From contig DWZN01000194.1 of the NCBI GenBank assembly GCA_019117545.1, positions 1 to 40,797 on the forward strand: a stretch of DNA of 40,797 nucleotides, in the 5' to 3' direction. The stretch is from Candidatus Brevibacterium intestinavium (GTDB taxonomy: Bacteria > Actinomycetota > Actinomycetes > Actinomycetales > Brevibacteriaceae). Below, in pieces: positions 9,449 through 18,172 of this stretch. Made by a program: the position numbers and the translations under genes. Each line of letters opens with the position of its first letter. Position 1 is the first letter of the stretch. The notes under the pieces were generated by a model, which was not told the DNA's origin, did not search any database, and worked only from the letters and a program-made list of their open reading frames with translations.

Positions 9449-9488
9449 ACGCCGTCCTTCACAGTCTCCAGCATGCGAACATGAACGC

Positions 9489-9516
9489 TTCGCCAGGTGA
9501 GAACATCGGATACACT
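9489..9516 (+). promoter_or_regulatory. Putative promoter of the peptide transporter operon
   Basis: TACACT (9511-9516) is a good -10. The only -35 candidate is a weak TTCGCC at 9489-9494 with a 16-base spacer. Transcription from about 9523 would give a leader of some 50 bases that contains the GAGGAG ribosome binding site at 9565-9570. Confidence 0.35.
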
Positions 9517-9574
9517 GGCGATGCTTGAGTGTTGGTGAACGACCCCTCGTCGGTCGGCGAATTCGAGGAGAACG

Positions 9575-11077
9575 ATGAAGACTCCGCGCATCATGACGTG
9601 GGTGGCGGCCGCAGCCGCCACGAGCCTGCTGCTGACGGCCTGTTCGGCGGGAGCATCGGACTCCGGCGATGCGGAGCAGAAGGACTCGATGACCATCGCG
9701 TTCACCGCCGAACCGGTCAACCTCGACTTCACCTCCACCTCGGGCGTGGCGATCCCCGAAGCGCTGATGGAGAACGTCTACGAGTCCCTGGTCCGCCTCG
9801 ACGACGAGGGGGAGATCCAACCGGGCCTGGCCGAGGACTGGTCGCTTTCCGATGACCGCAGGACCTACACCTTCGATCTGCGAGAAGGGGTGAAGTTCTC
9901 CAACGGCGCGGACCTGACCAGCGAGGATGTCAAATTCTCCTATGAGCGGGTGCAGGACGAGTGGAAGAACGAACTGAAGTCGAAGATGGACATCGTCGAG
10001 TCCATCGAGACCCCGGACGAGACCACCGTCGAGATCGAACTGAAGAAGCCGTCGAACACCTGGCTGTTCAATCTCACCAGCCTCGTCGGTGCCGTCTTCG
10101 ACACCGAGGGCACGACGGACCTGGCCAACGAGGCCATCGGCACAGGACCCTTCACGATCGAGAAGTTCACCCGCGGCCAATCGATCGAGTTCGCCGCCAG
10201 GGACGACTACTGGGGTGAGCAGCCGGCACTGGATTCCGTGGAATTCAAGTACTTCAAGGACGCGGTCTCGGCCTCGAACGCACTGAAGTCGGGAGAGATC
10301 GACCTCGTCTCCAATCTGCAGGCCCCCGAACTGGCAGGGGAGTTCCAGAGCGACGACTACCAGATCGTGTCCGGCACCACGAACGGTGAAGTCGTGCTGT
10401 CGATGAACAATGCGGAGGGCATCTTCGAGGACAAGACGGCCCGCGAAGCCGTCATGCACGCGATCGACCGCAAGGCCGTCCTCGACACCGCGTGGGCCGG
10501 ATACGGTGAGCTCATCGGTTCGATGGTGCCGCCGACCGATCCCTACTACGAAGACCTCACCGGGGTGTGGAAGTACGATCCGGACAAGGCCGAAGAGCTC
10601 GTCGACGAAGCCGGCATCGAGGGGGAGGAGTTCACATTCACCGTGCCGAACCTGCCCTATGCCAAAGCGATCTCCGAGATCGTGTCCGCGCAGCTCGAAG
10701 AGGTCGGGCTCAAAGCGAACATCAAGACCCAGGAATTCCCGGCCGTGTGGTTGGACAAGACGTTCACCGAACATGATTTCGACATGTCGGTGATCAACCA
10801 CGCCGAACCGAGGGACATCCTCACGGTGTTCTCGAAGGACTACTACATCGGCTACGACGATTCGAAGATCAAGAAGATCGCCGAGAAGGCCGACACCGGA
10901 ACGGAAGAGGACTACATCGCCGGGATGAAGGAGATCGCGCGAACGATCACCGACGACGCGGCTTCGGACTTCCTGTTCCTGTTCCCGAACCTCGTCCTCG
11001 CCAAGTCCGATATCGCCGGGATCCCGGCCAATCGGGTCTCCGATGCGTTCAGGATCGCCGACCTGAGCTGGAACTGA
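9575..11077 (+). CDS. ABC transporter substrate-binding lipoprotein, peptide (SBP family 5) type
   Basis: A 500-residue extracytoplasmic solute receptor. Residues 1-23 form a lipoprotein signal peptide ending in LTAC, so Cys23 would be lipidated. The mature protein shows the family 5 opening TIAFTAEPVNLDFTSTSG, the VYESLVRLDDEGEIQPGLAEDW segment and the AIGTGPFTIEKFTRGQSIEF segment, and AREAVMHAIDRKAVLDTAW, all characteristic of dipeptide, oligopeptide or nickel binding proteins. It delivers its ligand to the permeases encoded next. GAGGAG lies four bases before the ATG. Ligand identity is not readable; the amidase at the end of the cluster suggests a small peptide or amide. Confidence 0.93.
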   Translation: MKTPRIMTWVAAAAATSLLLTACSAGASDSGDAEQKDSMTIAFTAEPVNLDFTSTSGVAIPEALMENVYESLVRLDDEGEIQPGLAEDWSLSDDRRTYTFDLREGVKFSNGADLTSEDVKFSYERVQDEWKNELKSKMDIVESIETPDETTVEIELKKPSNTWLFNLTSLVGAVFDTEGTTDLANEAIGTGPFTIEKFTRGQSIEFAARDDYWGEQPALDSVEFKYFKDAVSASNALKSGEIDLVSNLQAPELAGEFQSDDYQIVSGTTNGEVVLSMNNAEGIFEDKTAREAVMHAIDRKAVLDTAWAGYGELIGSMVPPTDPYYEDLTGVWKYDPDKAEELVDEAGIEGEEFTFTVPNLPYAKAISEIVSAQLEEVGLKANIKTQEFPAVWLDKTFTEHDFDMSVINHAEPRDILTVFSKDYYIGYDDSKIKKIAEKADTGTEEDYIAGMKEIARTITDDAASDFLFLFPNLVLAKSDIAGIPANRVSDAFRIADLSWN

Positions 11078-11089
11078 CCACACGGATCG

Positions 11090-12037
11090 ATGCTCACCTA
11101 CGCGATCAGCCGCGCAACACAGTTCGCGCTCTCACTCATCGTCGCCTCGGTGGTGGTCTTCGCCCTGATGAGCCTCCTGCCGGGAAACGCGGCTCAGGTG
11201 GCGCTGGGCACCAACGCCACCCCCGAGGCGGTGGCGGCTCTCGAAGCCCAGTACGGGCTCGACCGTCCGCCGGCGATCCGCTACTTCGACTGGATGATCG
11301 GCATGGCCGGGGGAGACTTCGGCACCTCCTATGTCACCGGAGCCGAGATCACCCCCGTCATCGTCGACAGCGTGCAGGTCACTGCGATCCTCGTCATCTC
11401 CGCGATCGTCCTGTCGATCCTCATCGCCGTGCCTCTGGGCACCTTCGCCGCCGTCGAACACCGCACCTGGATCGGCGTGACGATCTCCGCGGCGAGTCAG
11501 ATCGGCATCGCGATCCCGAACTTCCTCGCCGCCATCATCCTCGTCATCATCTTCTCACTCACCCTCGGCTGGTTCCCGTCCCAGGGATGGATGGCGCCGG
11601 TCGAGGGCGTCGGCGGATTCCTCCTCCGCCTCGTCCTGCCGGTCGTGTCACTGGCTCTCGTCCAGGCCGCGATCCTCACCCGGTATGTGCGTTCAGCCGT
11701 CCTCGACGTCATGCGCGAGGACTTCATCCGCACCGCCCGCGCGAAGGGACTGACCCGCACGAAGGCTCTGTTCGCGCACGGACTGCGCAATGCCGCGATC
11801 CCCGTCATCACCGTCGCCGGGGTCCAGTTGGCGACGCTGCTGGTGGGAGCGGTGATCATCGAACAGATCTTCGTCCTGCCCGGCATCGGATCCGAACTCA
11901 TCCGAGCAGTGGCCAACCGCGACCTCATCGCCGTCCAGGGCATCGTCATGGTCCTCGTCCTGCTGGTGCTCATCATCAACCTCATCGTCGACGTGCTCGT
12001 GCCCGTCGTCGACCCACGGATCAGGAACGCCGCATGA
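11090..12037 (+). CDS. Peptide-type ABC transporter permease, DppB-like
   Basis: A 315-residue inner-membrane permease. About six hydrophobic spans are visible, beginning with FALSLIVASVVVFALMSLLP in the first 30 residues. The periplasmic-side GLDRPPAIRYFDWM and GDFGTSY motifs are typical of DppB/OppB. The EAA-type coupling loop, EDFIRTARAKGLTRTKALFAHGLRNAAIPVI, contacts the ATPase. It pairs with the permease that follows, which it overlaps by four bases (ATGA). Twelve bases separate it from the binding-protein stop, and no strong ribosome binding site is seen. It forms the first half of the translocation pore. Confidence 0.95.
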   Translation: MLTYAISRATQFALSLIVASVVVFALMSLLPGNAAQVALGTNATPEAVAALEAQYGLDRPPAIRYFDWMIGMAGGDFGTSYVTGAEITPVIVDSVQVTAILVISAIVLSILIAVPLGTFAAVEHRTWIGVTISAASQIGIAIPNFLAAIILVIIFSLTLGWFPSQGWMAPVEGVGGFLLRLVLPVVSLALVQAAILTRYVRSAVLDVMREDFIRTARAKGLTRTKALFAHGLRNAAIPVITVAGVQLATLLVGAVIIEQIFVLPGIGSELIRAVANRDLIAVQGIVMVLVLLVLIINLIVDVLVPVVDPRIRNAA

Positions 12038-12978
12038 GCGACAGCCCCACCGGTGCTCACAGCCCCCGCGACCTCGCAGACGTCGAGGCACCGGGCCCGA
12101 CCGTTCCAGCACGCGCGACGGACACCGGTCCCGGCCGCTCGAAGCTGCGTCTCAACGCGTCGATGGCCATCGGCGGCGGCCTCGTCGTCCTCATCGTCGG
12201 TCTCGCGCTCGTCTCCTTCCTCTGGACGCCCTACGGCCCCAGTGACATCGACCCGATCGCGCGGCTCCAGTCGGCCAGCCCCGCCCATCCGCTGGGCACC
12301 GACAAGTTCGGTCGCGACACGCTGACATGGGTGATGTACGGGGCACGGATCACCCTGCTGGTCGGCGTCGTCGCCGTCGGCATCGCCCTGCTCATCGGCA
12401 CCCCGATCGGCATCATTGCGGCGATCTTCGCGAAGCAGCCGTGGGGCGTGTGGATCGACGCGGTCATCATGCGCGCCAACGACATCCTCCTGGCCTTCCC
12501 CGCCCTGCTGCTGGCGATCATCTTCGCCGCCGTCTACTCACCGGGAACCGGCCCGGCCATGGTGGCGGTCGGCATCGCCGCGATTCCCGGGTTCGCCCGC
12601 GTGGCCAGGTCCGGGACCCTGCAGGTGCTCGGGTCCGAATACGTGCGCGCGGCCCGGGCAGCGAACCGCAGGACCCCGGCCATCGCCGTCGTCCATGTGC
12701 TGCCGAACATCGCCGGCATGGTCATCGTCCAGGCCTCGGTGGCCTTCGCGATCTCCGTCCTGGCCGAGGCGGGGCTGTCCTTCCTCGGTCTCGGCACGCA
12801 GGCCCCGGTTCCCTCCTGGGGCCGGATGCTCCAGGAATCCCAGCAGTTCCTCTCGACCCACCCCGAACTCGCCCTCTGGCCGGGACTGTTCATCGCCCTC
12901 GCCGTGCTCGGCTTCAATCTCTTGGGCGATGGGCTGCGAGACCGGTTCGATCCGAAGATGGAGGCCCGTGGTGTCTGA
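12034..12978 (+). CDS. Peptide-type ABC transporter permease, DppC-like
   Basis: A 314-residue second permease subunit. A soluble, Pro/Thr-rich N-terminus of about 40 residues precedes the first span (MAIGGGLVVLIVGLALVSFL). The DppC/OppC hallmark HPLGTDKFGRDTLTWVMYGAR follows. The coupling loop is GSEYVRAARAANRRTPAIAVVHVLPN. AEAGLSFLGLGTQAPVPSWGRML and the closing NLLGDGLRDRFDP are near-invariant features of the family. It starts at ATG 12034 inside the previous stop and overlaps the ATPase gene by eight bases, so the whole cluster is one translationally linked operon. Confidence 0.96.
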   Translation: MSDSPTGAHSPRDLADVEAPGPTVPARATDTGPGRSKLRLNASMAIGGGLVVLIVGLALVSFLWTPYGPSDIDPIARLQSASPAHPLGTDKFGRDTLTWVMYGARITLLVGVVAVGIALLIGTPIGIIAAIFAKQPWGVWIDAVIMRANDILLAFPALLLAIIFAAVYSPGTGPAMVAVGIAAIPGFARVARSGTLQVLGSEYVRAARAANRRTPAIAVVHVLPNIAGMVIVQASVAFAISVLAEAGLSFLGLGTQAPVPSWGRMLQESQQFLSTHPELALWPGLFIALAVLGFNLLGDGLRDRFDPKMEARGV

Positions 12979-14761
12979 GAATCTGCTCGAGGTCCGCAAC
13001 CTGACCATCACCCCCGCAGGTGCGCAGGACCCTGTGCTCGACGATGTGAGTCTGAGCCTGGCGGCGGGGGAGAGGGTCGGGCTGATCGGGGAGTCCGGAT
13101 CAGGCAAATCACTGACTGCCCAATCGGTGATGGGACTGCTGCCCGAAGAGCTGCACGCGCAGGGCCAGGTGGGACTGCAGGGCCACAGAGGGAACCTCCT
13201 CGACGCGAATGAGAAGACCCTGGCCGGGCTGCGCTCGGACATCGTGTCCATGGTCTTCCAGGAACCCATGAGCGCACTCAACCCGCTCATGCGCATCGGC
13301 GAGCAGATCGCCGAGGTGCTGCGCATCCACGGCAAGACGGCTCGCGCACACGTGCCGACACGTGTGCGCCAGCTGCTCGACGACGTGCACATGCCCGAGC
13401 CCGACAGTGCACGGTTCGCGTTCCCGCACCAGCTGTCCGGCGGACAGCGCCAACGGGTCATGCTGGCCATCGCCCTGGCGAACTCCCCGCGACTGCTCAT
13501 CTGCGATGAACCGACCACGGCACTCGACGTCACCGTGCAGCGGCACATGCTCGACCTCATCGCCGAACGGGTGGCAGCAGTCCAGGCGGGTCTGCTGTTC
13601 ATCACCCACGACCTGGCCGTCGTGGCAGGCCTCTGCGACCGGGTCATCGTCATGTACCGCGGCCGCATCGTCGAGACCGGACCCGTCGAGAAGATCTTCT
13701 CCGCACCCGAGCACGAATACACGCGCGGACTGCTCGCGTCGTCGGACCTCGGTGCCACCGACGACGACGGTCGACTGTTCACGCTCAAGACGGCACTGGC
13801 CTACACGGGTCCGCAGATGCCGGTGATCGACGAGGATCGGACGCGCTCATCTGCGCCGGGTGCTCGGAGACCGGCTGCGTCAGAAACCCGCATGGGCGGG
13901 GCCGAATGCGGAACGGACACGCCCGAGGCAGAGCCCGTGGCCGCCTCGGCCAGCGACGCGTCTGCGCTGATCGAGGTCTCCGATGTCACTCGTGTATTCA
14001 GAGCCGGGGGACTGCTCGGCCGACGGCGATCGAGTGTCACCGCCCTGGGCGGGATCGACTTCCGGGTCGGCGCCGGAGCGCGTCTTGGCATCGTGGGAGA
14101 ATCCGGCTCGGGCAAATCGACGCTGCTGAACATCCTCTCCGGCCTCGATCGTCCCACCACCGGCCACGTCCGGGTCGGCGACATCCGAGTCGAGGCCGCT
14201 GGTGCGCAGGCGCTGCGAGCTCTGCGGGAGAACCTGCAGATCGTGTTCCAGGACCCCTTCGCCTCGCTCGACCCGCGGATGCGAGTCGCGGACATCGTCG
14301 CCGAGCCTCTCGTCGCGGCCGGCGTCGAGAGGGACGAGCGGCTCGCACGGGTCGAGTCGATGCTCGAAGCCGTCGACCTCGACGCGCGATCGCTGAGTCG
14401 CTATCCGCACCAGTTCTCCGGCGGTCAGCGGCAGCGGATCTCCATCGCCCGCGCCCTGGTGACCCGACCGCAGATCCTCGTCGCCGACGAACCGGTCTCC
14501 GCCCTCGACGTGTCCGTGCGCGCCCAGGTGCTCAACCTGCTCACCGACCTCGTCGACGACTATGCGCTGACCCTCCTGTTCGTCTCCCACGACCTCGGCG
14601 TCGTCAGACACCTGTGTTCGGAGGTCATCGTGATGAAGGACGGCCGGATCGTCGAGTCCGGTGCCACGGAGGACATCTACGCGAACCCCCAGGAGGACTA
14701 CACCTCCCGCCTCATCGCCGCCACCCCGAGCCTGGCCGAGGCGCTCGCCGCAGCCGGCTGA
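12971..14761 (+). CDS. Fused double ATPase of peptide ABC transporter (DppD-DppF fusion)
   Basis: A 596-residue protein with two complete ABC ATPase domains. Domain 1: Walker A GESGSGKS (40-47), Q-loop FQEPMSALNP, signature LSGGQ (155-159), Walker B LLICDE (175-180), H-loop ITHD. Domain 2: Walker A GESGSGKS (376-383), FQDPFASLDP, signature FSGGQ (482-486), Walker B ILVADE, H-loop VSHD. A linker of about 70 polar residues joins them. Domain 1 lacks the cysteine-rich C-terminal tail of typical OppD/DppD. Energises the two permeases by ATP hydrolysis. GTG 12971 is chosen because GGAGG lies six bases upstream; GTG 12968 is also in frame. Confidence 0.95.
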   Translation: MSENLLEVRNLTITPAGAQDPVLDDVSLSLAAGERVGLIGESGSGKSLTAQSVMGLLPEELHAQGQVGLQGHRGNLLDANEKTLAGLRSDIVSMVFQEPMSALNPLMRIGEQIAEVLRIHGKTARAHVPTRVRQLLDDVHMPEPDSARFAFPHQLSGGQRQRVMLAIALANSPRLLICDEPTTALDVTVQRHMLDLIAERVAAVQAGLLFITHDLAVVAGLCDRVIVMYRGRIVETGPVEKIFSAPEHEYTRGLLASSDLGATDDDGRLFTLKTALAYTGPQMPVIDEDRTRSSAPGARRPAASETRMGGAECGTDTPEAEPVAASASDASALIEVSDVTRVFRAGGLLGRRRSSVTALGGIDFRVGAGARLGIVGESGSGKSTLLNILSGLDRPTTGHVRVGDIRVEAAGAQALRALRENLQIVFQDPFASLDPRMRVADIVAEPLVAAGVERDERLARVESMLEAVDLDARSLSRYPHQFSGGQRQRISIARALVTRPQILVADEPVSALDVSVRAQVLNLLTDLVDDYALTLLFVSHDLGVVRHLCSEVIVMKDGRIVESGATEDIYANPQEDYTSRLIAATPSLAEALAAAG

Positions 14762-14809
14762 GCCGACCGAGCATCACCGTCACAGAACCATCGAGAGAAA
14801 GGGCAGCAC

Positions 14810-16231
14810 GTGAGCACGATCTCGCTTGCCGATCACAGCGCGGCCGAGCTGGCGGCCGGATTCGCCGGAGGGGACTTCGACCCCATCGAGGCGCACAGTG
14901 CCGTGGTGGCCAGAATGGACGAATGCGAACCGGTCATCAACGCTCTGTGCCACCGCGATGACGAACGGTCCCGAACCGCGGCCGTGGCCAGCGCCGCCCG
15001 GTGGCGCGAGGGCCGCCCCCTGAGCGACCTCGACGGTGTGCCGGTGACGATCAAGGAGAACATCGCCCGAACCGGGGTGCCCATTCCCAGCGGGCATGCG
15101 TGGGCCGAGGTCCCGATCGCCGATCACGACGCCCCGATCACGCAGCGGCTGGAGGAAGCCGGCGCCGTCATCGTCGGTTCCACGACGATGCCCGATTGGG
15201 GCATGCTGTCCTCGGGAGTCTCCTCCCTTCACGGAGTGACCCGTTCTCCGCTGAACCCCGAACTCACCACCGGCGGTTCGAGCGCCGGAGCCGGAGCGGC
15301 GGCCGCCGCCGGGTACGGCCCCATCCATATCGGTTCCGATATCGGCGGTTCGATCCGCCTGCCGTGCACATGGCTCGGCCTGGCCGGACTCAAACCCAGC
15401 TTCGGTCGGGTCCCGCTCGACGCACCCTATCTCGGTCGGTGCGCCGGGCCGCTCGCGCGCAGGATGTCCGATGTCAAAGCCGTCATGGACATCATCTCCG
15501 CTCCCGATGATCGGGACTACTCCCGACTTCCTCGCTTCGCCGTCGACGATCCGCGCCATCATCCGGAATGCGGATCGGGTGCTGGGTTCGACCCGCGGGG
15601 GCTGCGCATCGGTCTGCACCTCGACGCCGGGTGCGGGGTGGCCGTCGACGCGCAGATCCGGTCCACCATCGCCGAGGCGGCCGAGCGCTTCGCTGACGCC
15701 GGGGCGACGATCGTCTCGGTCGAACCGTTCATCGACGACGGTCTGCTCCACGACATGGATCTGTTCTGGCGGGTGCGGTCCTGGGCCGATCTCAAGGCGC
15801 TGCCGGTCGAGGAACAGGCCCTCATCCTGCCCTATATCCAGCAGTGGGCCCAGGACGGAGCCGATGTCAGCGGAGTTCAGCTGATGGATTGCTACCACAG
15901 TGTGCAGGAGATCAGGCGGCGCACGATCGCGGCCACAGCCGATCTCGACCTCGTGATCTCTCCCACCGCTCCCGGCCCGGCATTCCCGGCCGAACAGCCG
16001 ATGCCCTACCCCGAGGTGCACGAGCCGATGGGCCATATCGGCTTCACCATGCCGTTGAACATGTCCGAACAGCCGGCAGCGACCGTCCTGGCCGGGTTCA
16101 TGACCGATGGCCGGACCATCGGCGCCCAGATCTCCGGACGTCGTTTCGCCGACGAATTCGTCATGGCCGCCGGAGCCTGGTTCGAGACCGCAACCGGTCT
16201 GGAGACGCCGACCAGGGCCACGATGGGCTGA
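14810..16231 (+). CDS. Amidase signature family hydrolase
   Basis: A 473-residue member of the Ser-cisSer-Lys amidases. The catalytic triad is visible: Lys82 in VTIKENI, Ser157 in TTGGSSAGAG, and the nucleophile Ser181 in SDIGGSIRLP. It hydrolyses an amide bond; family substrates range from acetamide and peptide amides to aryl amides, and here it cannot be decided. It follows the peptide importer by 48 bases with a GAGAGAAAGGG ribosome binding region, and is probably in the same operon, so it may process the imported compound. It lacks the extra C-terminal features of GatA and no gatB or gatC is nearby, so it is unlikely to be the tRNA amidotransferase subunit. Confidence 0.92.
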   Translation: MSTISLADHSAAELAAGFAGGDFDPIEAHSAVVARMDECEPVINALCHRDDERSRTAAVASAARWREGRPLSDLDGVPVTIKENIARTGVPIPSGHAWAEVPIADHDAPITQRLEEAGAVIVGSTTMPDWGMLSSGVSSLHGVTRSPLNPELTTGGSSAGAGAAAAAGYGPIHIGSDIGGSIRLPCTWLGLAGLKPSFGRVPLDAPYLGRCAGPLARRMSDVKAVMDIISAPDDRDYSRLPRFAVDDPRHHPECGSGAGFDPRGLRIGLHLDAGCGVAVDAQIRSTIAEAAERFADAGATIVSVEPFIDDGLLHDMDLFWRVRSWADLKALPVEEQALILPYIQQWAQDGADVSGVQLMDCYHSVQEIRRRTIAATADLDLVISPTAPGPAFPAEQPMPYPEVHEPMGHIGFTMPLNMSEQPAATVLAGFMTDGRTIGAQISGRRFADEFVMAAGAWFETATGLETPTRATMG

Positions 16232-16277
16232 AACCTCCGACCAGCAGGACCGACCCGACTGGAAGGACAGGGTCGAT

Positions 16278-16294
16278 CCCGCCGGTTCGGCGGG
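16278..16294. terminator. Hairpin between amidase and TcaA-like gene
   Basis: A compact hairpin, CCCGCCG-GTT-CGGCGGG, lies between convergent genes, 46 bases after the amidase stop. It could stop transcription from both directions. No T-run. Confidence 0.55.
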
Positions 16295-16304
16295 TCACGG
16301 CCGG

Positions 16305-18065
16305 TCAGAAGTCGAAGAACTCGACCGAGAGCTTGTCGCCGTCGACCTTCACGCTGCCGGAGACCGACAGCGAATTGCCGTTGGAGAAGTAGGAGGACCC
16401 GGCCTTCTTGCCATCGACGGTGAAGTCGAACTTGCCCGGCTTCTCAGTGAAGAACGAACCGGTGTTGGTATCGCCCGCACCGAAGCTGGCCTTCACCTTG
16501 GGCATCTCCTTCATGTCCCACTTCGCGGTGTCCTTCTTCGCCAGATCGTCGAGCTTCTTGTCCGAACCGCCGACCGGGATCTCCGAGGGATCGAACTTGA
16601 TGAAATCGCACTTGGGCTCGATGCTCTTGTTGTCGAAGCACTTCTTCAGCTCGGCCTCGACCTGCTTCTGCACTTCCTTCTTGAATGCCTTCGTCGGCGA
16701 CAGGTCGAGGTTGAGGGTGGTGGGGGCGACCTGACCCTCCTTCGGCTCCCCGCCCGGGGTGAAGGCCTTCGGGAAGTTCACCTGGGCCGTGTCCGAGGCC
16801 TCGGAGACCCACTTGCTCGAGGGGATCTCGAAGTCATAGCTGCCCGGATAGACGGCGAAAGAGGTGGTGCCCGACTTCGCCTTGTACTCTTCGCCGTTGA
16901 CGGTCAGGCCGTCGGCGGCGGGAATGTCGAGGGAGACGACGTTGAGTTCGGGGCCGGTCAGGCTCCATTTGTCGAAGAACAGGTCCTGCTTTCCGTCCTT
17001 CTTCGCCGACAGCTCCACGTTGTAGGCAGTGCCGTCGAGTTCGTAGGACACGACGACGGTGCCCTTGTCTCCGTCGACGGTGGAGGATTCGACCTTCGCC
17101 TTGTCGATCTTCGCCGATGAGGCGTCGGTGAATTCCTTCGACAGCAGATCGACGTTCGTGCCCTCAGGCCGCGGTGAGGCGGCGATCTTCTCCGCCGCAG
17201 CGAAGTCTCCCTTGTTCAGCGCGGCGACATAGTCCTCGGCCACCTTGTCGGGACCGTAGTTGTTCTTGTTGACGCTGCCGACGACGAGGAAGCCGACGAG
17301 GACTAGGACGGCGACGAGGGCCACCGCACCGAGTGTGATGAAGAGCGGAAGCTTGCTCTTCTTCTTCTCCGGTCGTGCATCGGCGCGGGTCGCCGCGGCC
17401 TGAGAACCGGCGAAGCCCGGGGCCGGGGCCGGCTGCGGAATCGCTTGGGACTGTCCGGAACCCGAGCCGGTGCGCCCCTCGTCCGGACCCGAGCCGGTCT
17501 GGTACTGCCCCGGTTGGTGCTGACCGGGCTGGCCCTGTCCGCCCGGATACGCGGAGCCGCCCTGGCCGGACGCGTTCTGATACGGACTGCTCTGATACTG
17601 GTCGGCCTGATTCGGAGCACCCGGGTATGGGCCCGCCGGTGGGCCGGCCCACGTCCCATCCGACTGATTCGAGCCGGAGGGTCCGCCGTTCTGGGCCGAC
17701 GGATCGGAGTGCCGCGTTGCCTGGTTCTGCTGCGAAGCGGCCGGGGCCACGGTGGGCCGGTCCGGGGCCTCGGCGGGCAGGTCCGGTGCCCCGGCATCGG
17801 AGCCATCCGCCCCCTGGTCGGGGGTGTGCAGCGGGGGCGCCTGGTCATCGGGCCCAGTCGAACCCTCGGACGGCTCCGGGCCGGCCGCCGGGTCCTCGTC
17901 GAAATCGGGAGCGGGCATTGCCTGCGTCTCCTCGGTGGTGTCCGAGGCTGTCGAACCCTCGACGCCCTCGTCCTTCGGATCCTCCGAACGAGGCGTCGAT
18001 CGGCCGGTCTCCGGAGGCTCGCTGGGTGGTGGCGGGAAATTGGGGTGATCGTTCCCGTTGCTCAT
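16305..18065 (-). CDS. Membrane-anchored TcaA-like protein with long disordered N-terminus
   Basis: A 586-residue protein. Residues 1-230 are low-complexity and rich in Pro, Gln, Gly, Ser and acidic residues (repeated QYQ, QPGQ and PG motifs), with no fold expected. A basic KKKSK precedes one membrane span at about 239-263. The outer part begins with an NTF2-like segment, EDYVAALNKGDFAAAEKIA, and continues with strand-rich sequence including VNGEEYKAKSGTTSFAVYPGSYDF, which resembles TcaA/YvbJ-type envelope proteins. Two cysteines (KKCFDNKSIEPKCDF) could form a disulfide. The orientation (N-terminus inside) and function are inferred. I chose ATG 18065 (MSNGNDH), with AAAGGA 11 bases upstream; ATGs at 18077 and 18092 are alternatives. 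Confidence 0.7.
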   Translation of the reverse strand: MSNGNDHPNFPPPPSEPPETGRSTPRSEDPKDEGVEGSTASDTTEETQAMPAPDFDEDPAAGPEPSEGSTGPDDQAPPLHTPDQGADGSDAGAPDLPAEAPDRPTVAPAASQQNQATRHSDPSAQNGGPSGSNQSDGTWAGPPAGPYPGAPNQADQYQSSPYQNASGQGGSAYPGGQGQPGQHQPGQYQTGSGPDEGRTGSGSGQSQAIPQPAPAPGFAGSQAAATRADARPEKKKSKLPLFITLGAVALVAVLVLVGFLVVGSVNKNNYGPDKVAEDYVAALNKGDFAAAEKIAASPRPEGTNVDLLSKEFTDASSAKIDKAKVESSTVDGDKGTVVVSYELDGTAYNVELSAKKDGKQDLFFDKWSLTGPELNVVSLDIPAADGLTVNGEEYKAKSGTTSFAVYPGSYDFEIPSSKWVSEASDTAQVNFPKAFTPGGEPKEGQVAPTTLNLDLSPTKAFKKEVQKQVEAELKKCFDNKSIEPKCDFIKFDPSEIPVGGSDKKLDDLAKKDTAKWDMKEMPKVKASFGAGDTNTGSFFTEKPGKFDFTVDGKKAGSSYFSNGNSLSVSGSVKVDGDKLSVEFFDF

Positions 18066-18172
18066 CGTTGGATTCATCCTTTGCGTGTACAAGCCTGTCC
18101 TGGCGCAATTGTACTTCCCAGAACGAGGAATCGCGCTGTCAATACCGAAAAGCAGGCCCGACGTCAGCGAAA

